Assembly (NCBI GenBank): GCA_050742975.1
Contig: JBOGDQ010000161.1
Coordinates: 1-7,704 of the forward strand
From: JBDTGE01 sp050742975
Lineage (GTDB): Bacteria; Actinomycetota; Actinomycetes; Mycobacteriales; Jatrophihabitantaceae
DNA length: 7,704 nucleotides
Reading direction: 5' to 3'
The notes under the pieces are model-generated. The model made no database searches and was not told where the DNA came from. It saw only the letters and a list, made by a program, of their open reading frames with translations. The stretch's first letter is position 1; every line of letters starts with the position of its first letter. This document shows positions 6,300-7,704 of the stretch, one piece after another. Made by a program: the position numbers and the translations under genes.

Positions 6300-6312
6300 C
6301 GGCCGGCTGATC

Positions 6313-6318
6313 TAGGCT
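6313..6318 (+). promoter_or_regulatory. Candidate -10 box upstream of fumC
   Basis: TAGGCT fits TAnnnT and lies 39 bp before the GTG of the short ORF at 6352 and about 100 bp before fumC. A start near 6325 would give a leader of about 27 bases before that ORF. No convincing -35 is seen, so this is a weak call. Confidence 0.25.
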
Positions 6319-6351
6319 TGAGGGGCCGAATTGCCGAGCCCGGGAGAGCAC

Positions 6352-6416
6352 GTGAGCGAGCTTGCGAGCGAACCATCCAGCACAGTTACGTCTTTGCGGC
6401 CGACGAAGGAGGCCGA

Positions 6417-6420
<4 letters not shown>
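6352..6420 (+). CDS. Possible 22-codon upstream ORF overlapping the fumC start
   Basis: GTG 6352 opens a 22-residue frame beginning MSELASEPSS and ending PTKEAE, with TGA at 6418-6420. GGGAGAG (6342-6348) just upstream is a plausible ribosome binding site. The TGA overlaps the fumC GTG (6417-6419) as GTGA, and the last codons contain the fumC ribosome binding site. Ribosomes finishing this ORF would therefore stop exactly where fumC begins, as in translational coupling. The peptide shows no run of one amino acid that would mark a classical attenuation leader. It may instead be an accidental frame created by the repetitive GAGCGA element at its 5' end. Confidence 0.4.
6354..6371 (+). repeat. 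GAGCGAGCTTGCGAGCGA element
   Basis: The 18-bp element has two GAGCGA copies (6354-6359 and 6366-6371) separated by 6 bp, around an AGCT-centred near-palindrome (GCGAGCTTGC). It begins inside the GTG of the short ORF at 6352 and encodes most of its SELASE start. From memory, very similar sequence starts many genes in actinobacterial genomes, but I could not verify this here. Confidence 0.5.
6406..6412 (+). promoter_or_regulatory. fumC ribosome binding site
   Basis: AAGGAGG is a near-perfect Shine-Dalgarno, only four bases before GTG 6417. This site fixes the fumC start. The upstream fumC frame is open further but offers no other start with a comparable site. Confidence 0.75.

Positions 6421-7704
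<1,284 letters not shown>

Noticed and set aside
4603..6351. 582-codon open frame on the - strand opposite glpX and the YbjQ gene
   Set aside because: It lies opposite well-supported genes, has an Arg/Asp/His-rich sequence with no recognisable domain, and no ribosome binding site.

Overview
The window is ordinary chromosomal DNA from a high-GC actinobacterium. The evidence is very GC-rich third codon positions, several GTG starts, FumC and GlpX sequences close to the mycobacterial type, and gene neighbourhoods (ispH with xseA/xseB, glpX with fumC) that I recall from Mycobacterium and its relatives. Genus and species cannot be fixed from the sequence. I see no mobile element, tRNA, rRNA, CRISPR array or defence system, and no evidence for a new multi-gene system.

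Layout: (1) 1-120, the 3' end of an unidentified + strand gene. (2) 281-820 (+), a four-helix membrane protein resembling the DUF6542 type. (3) A long hairpin at 830-866 separates it from convergent ispH, 1844-879 (-), the last step of MEP-pathway isoprenoid precursor synthesis. (4) Divergent from ispH, a tight + strand run holds a small lipid-droplet-associated-like protein (1888-2226), xseA (2231-3427) and xseB (3424-3642), the two subunits of exonuclease VII. (5) A convergent EamA/DMT transporter (4562-3639, -) shares its stop-codon bases (CTAG) with xseB. (6) On the + strand, glpX (4738-5784, class II fructose-1,6-bisphosphatase), a YbjQ-family protein with a Gln/Pro-rich tail (5797-6258), a possible 22-codon upstream ORF (6352-6420), and fumC (6417 to beyond the window end, class II fumarase).

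The genes are mainly housekeeping: isoprenoid supply, DNA repair, gluconeogenesis and the TCA cycle. GlpX and FumC both serve central carbon flow, and xseA/xseB are translationally coupled through ATGA. The less ordinary signals are small. They are a 21-bp-phased triple direct repeat before glpX, a short ORF whose stop overlaps the fumC GTG, a repetitive GAGCGA-type element inside that ORF, a changed active-site loop residue in FumC (F where Q is usual), the Q/P tail on the YbjQ protein, and TAnnnT boxes placed so that ispH and the transporter may be read from leaderless mRNAs.
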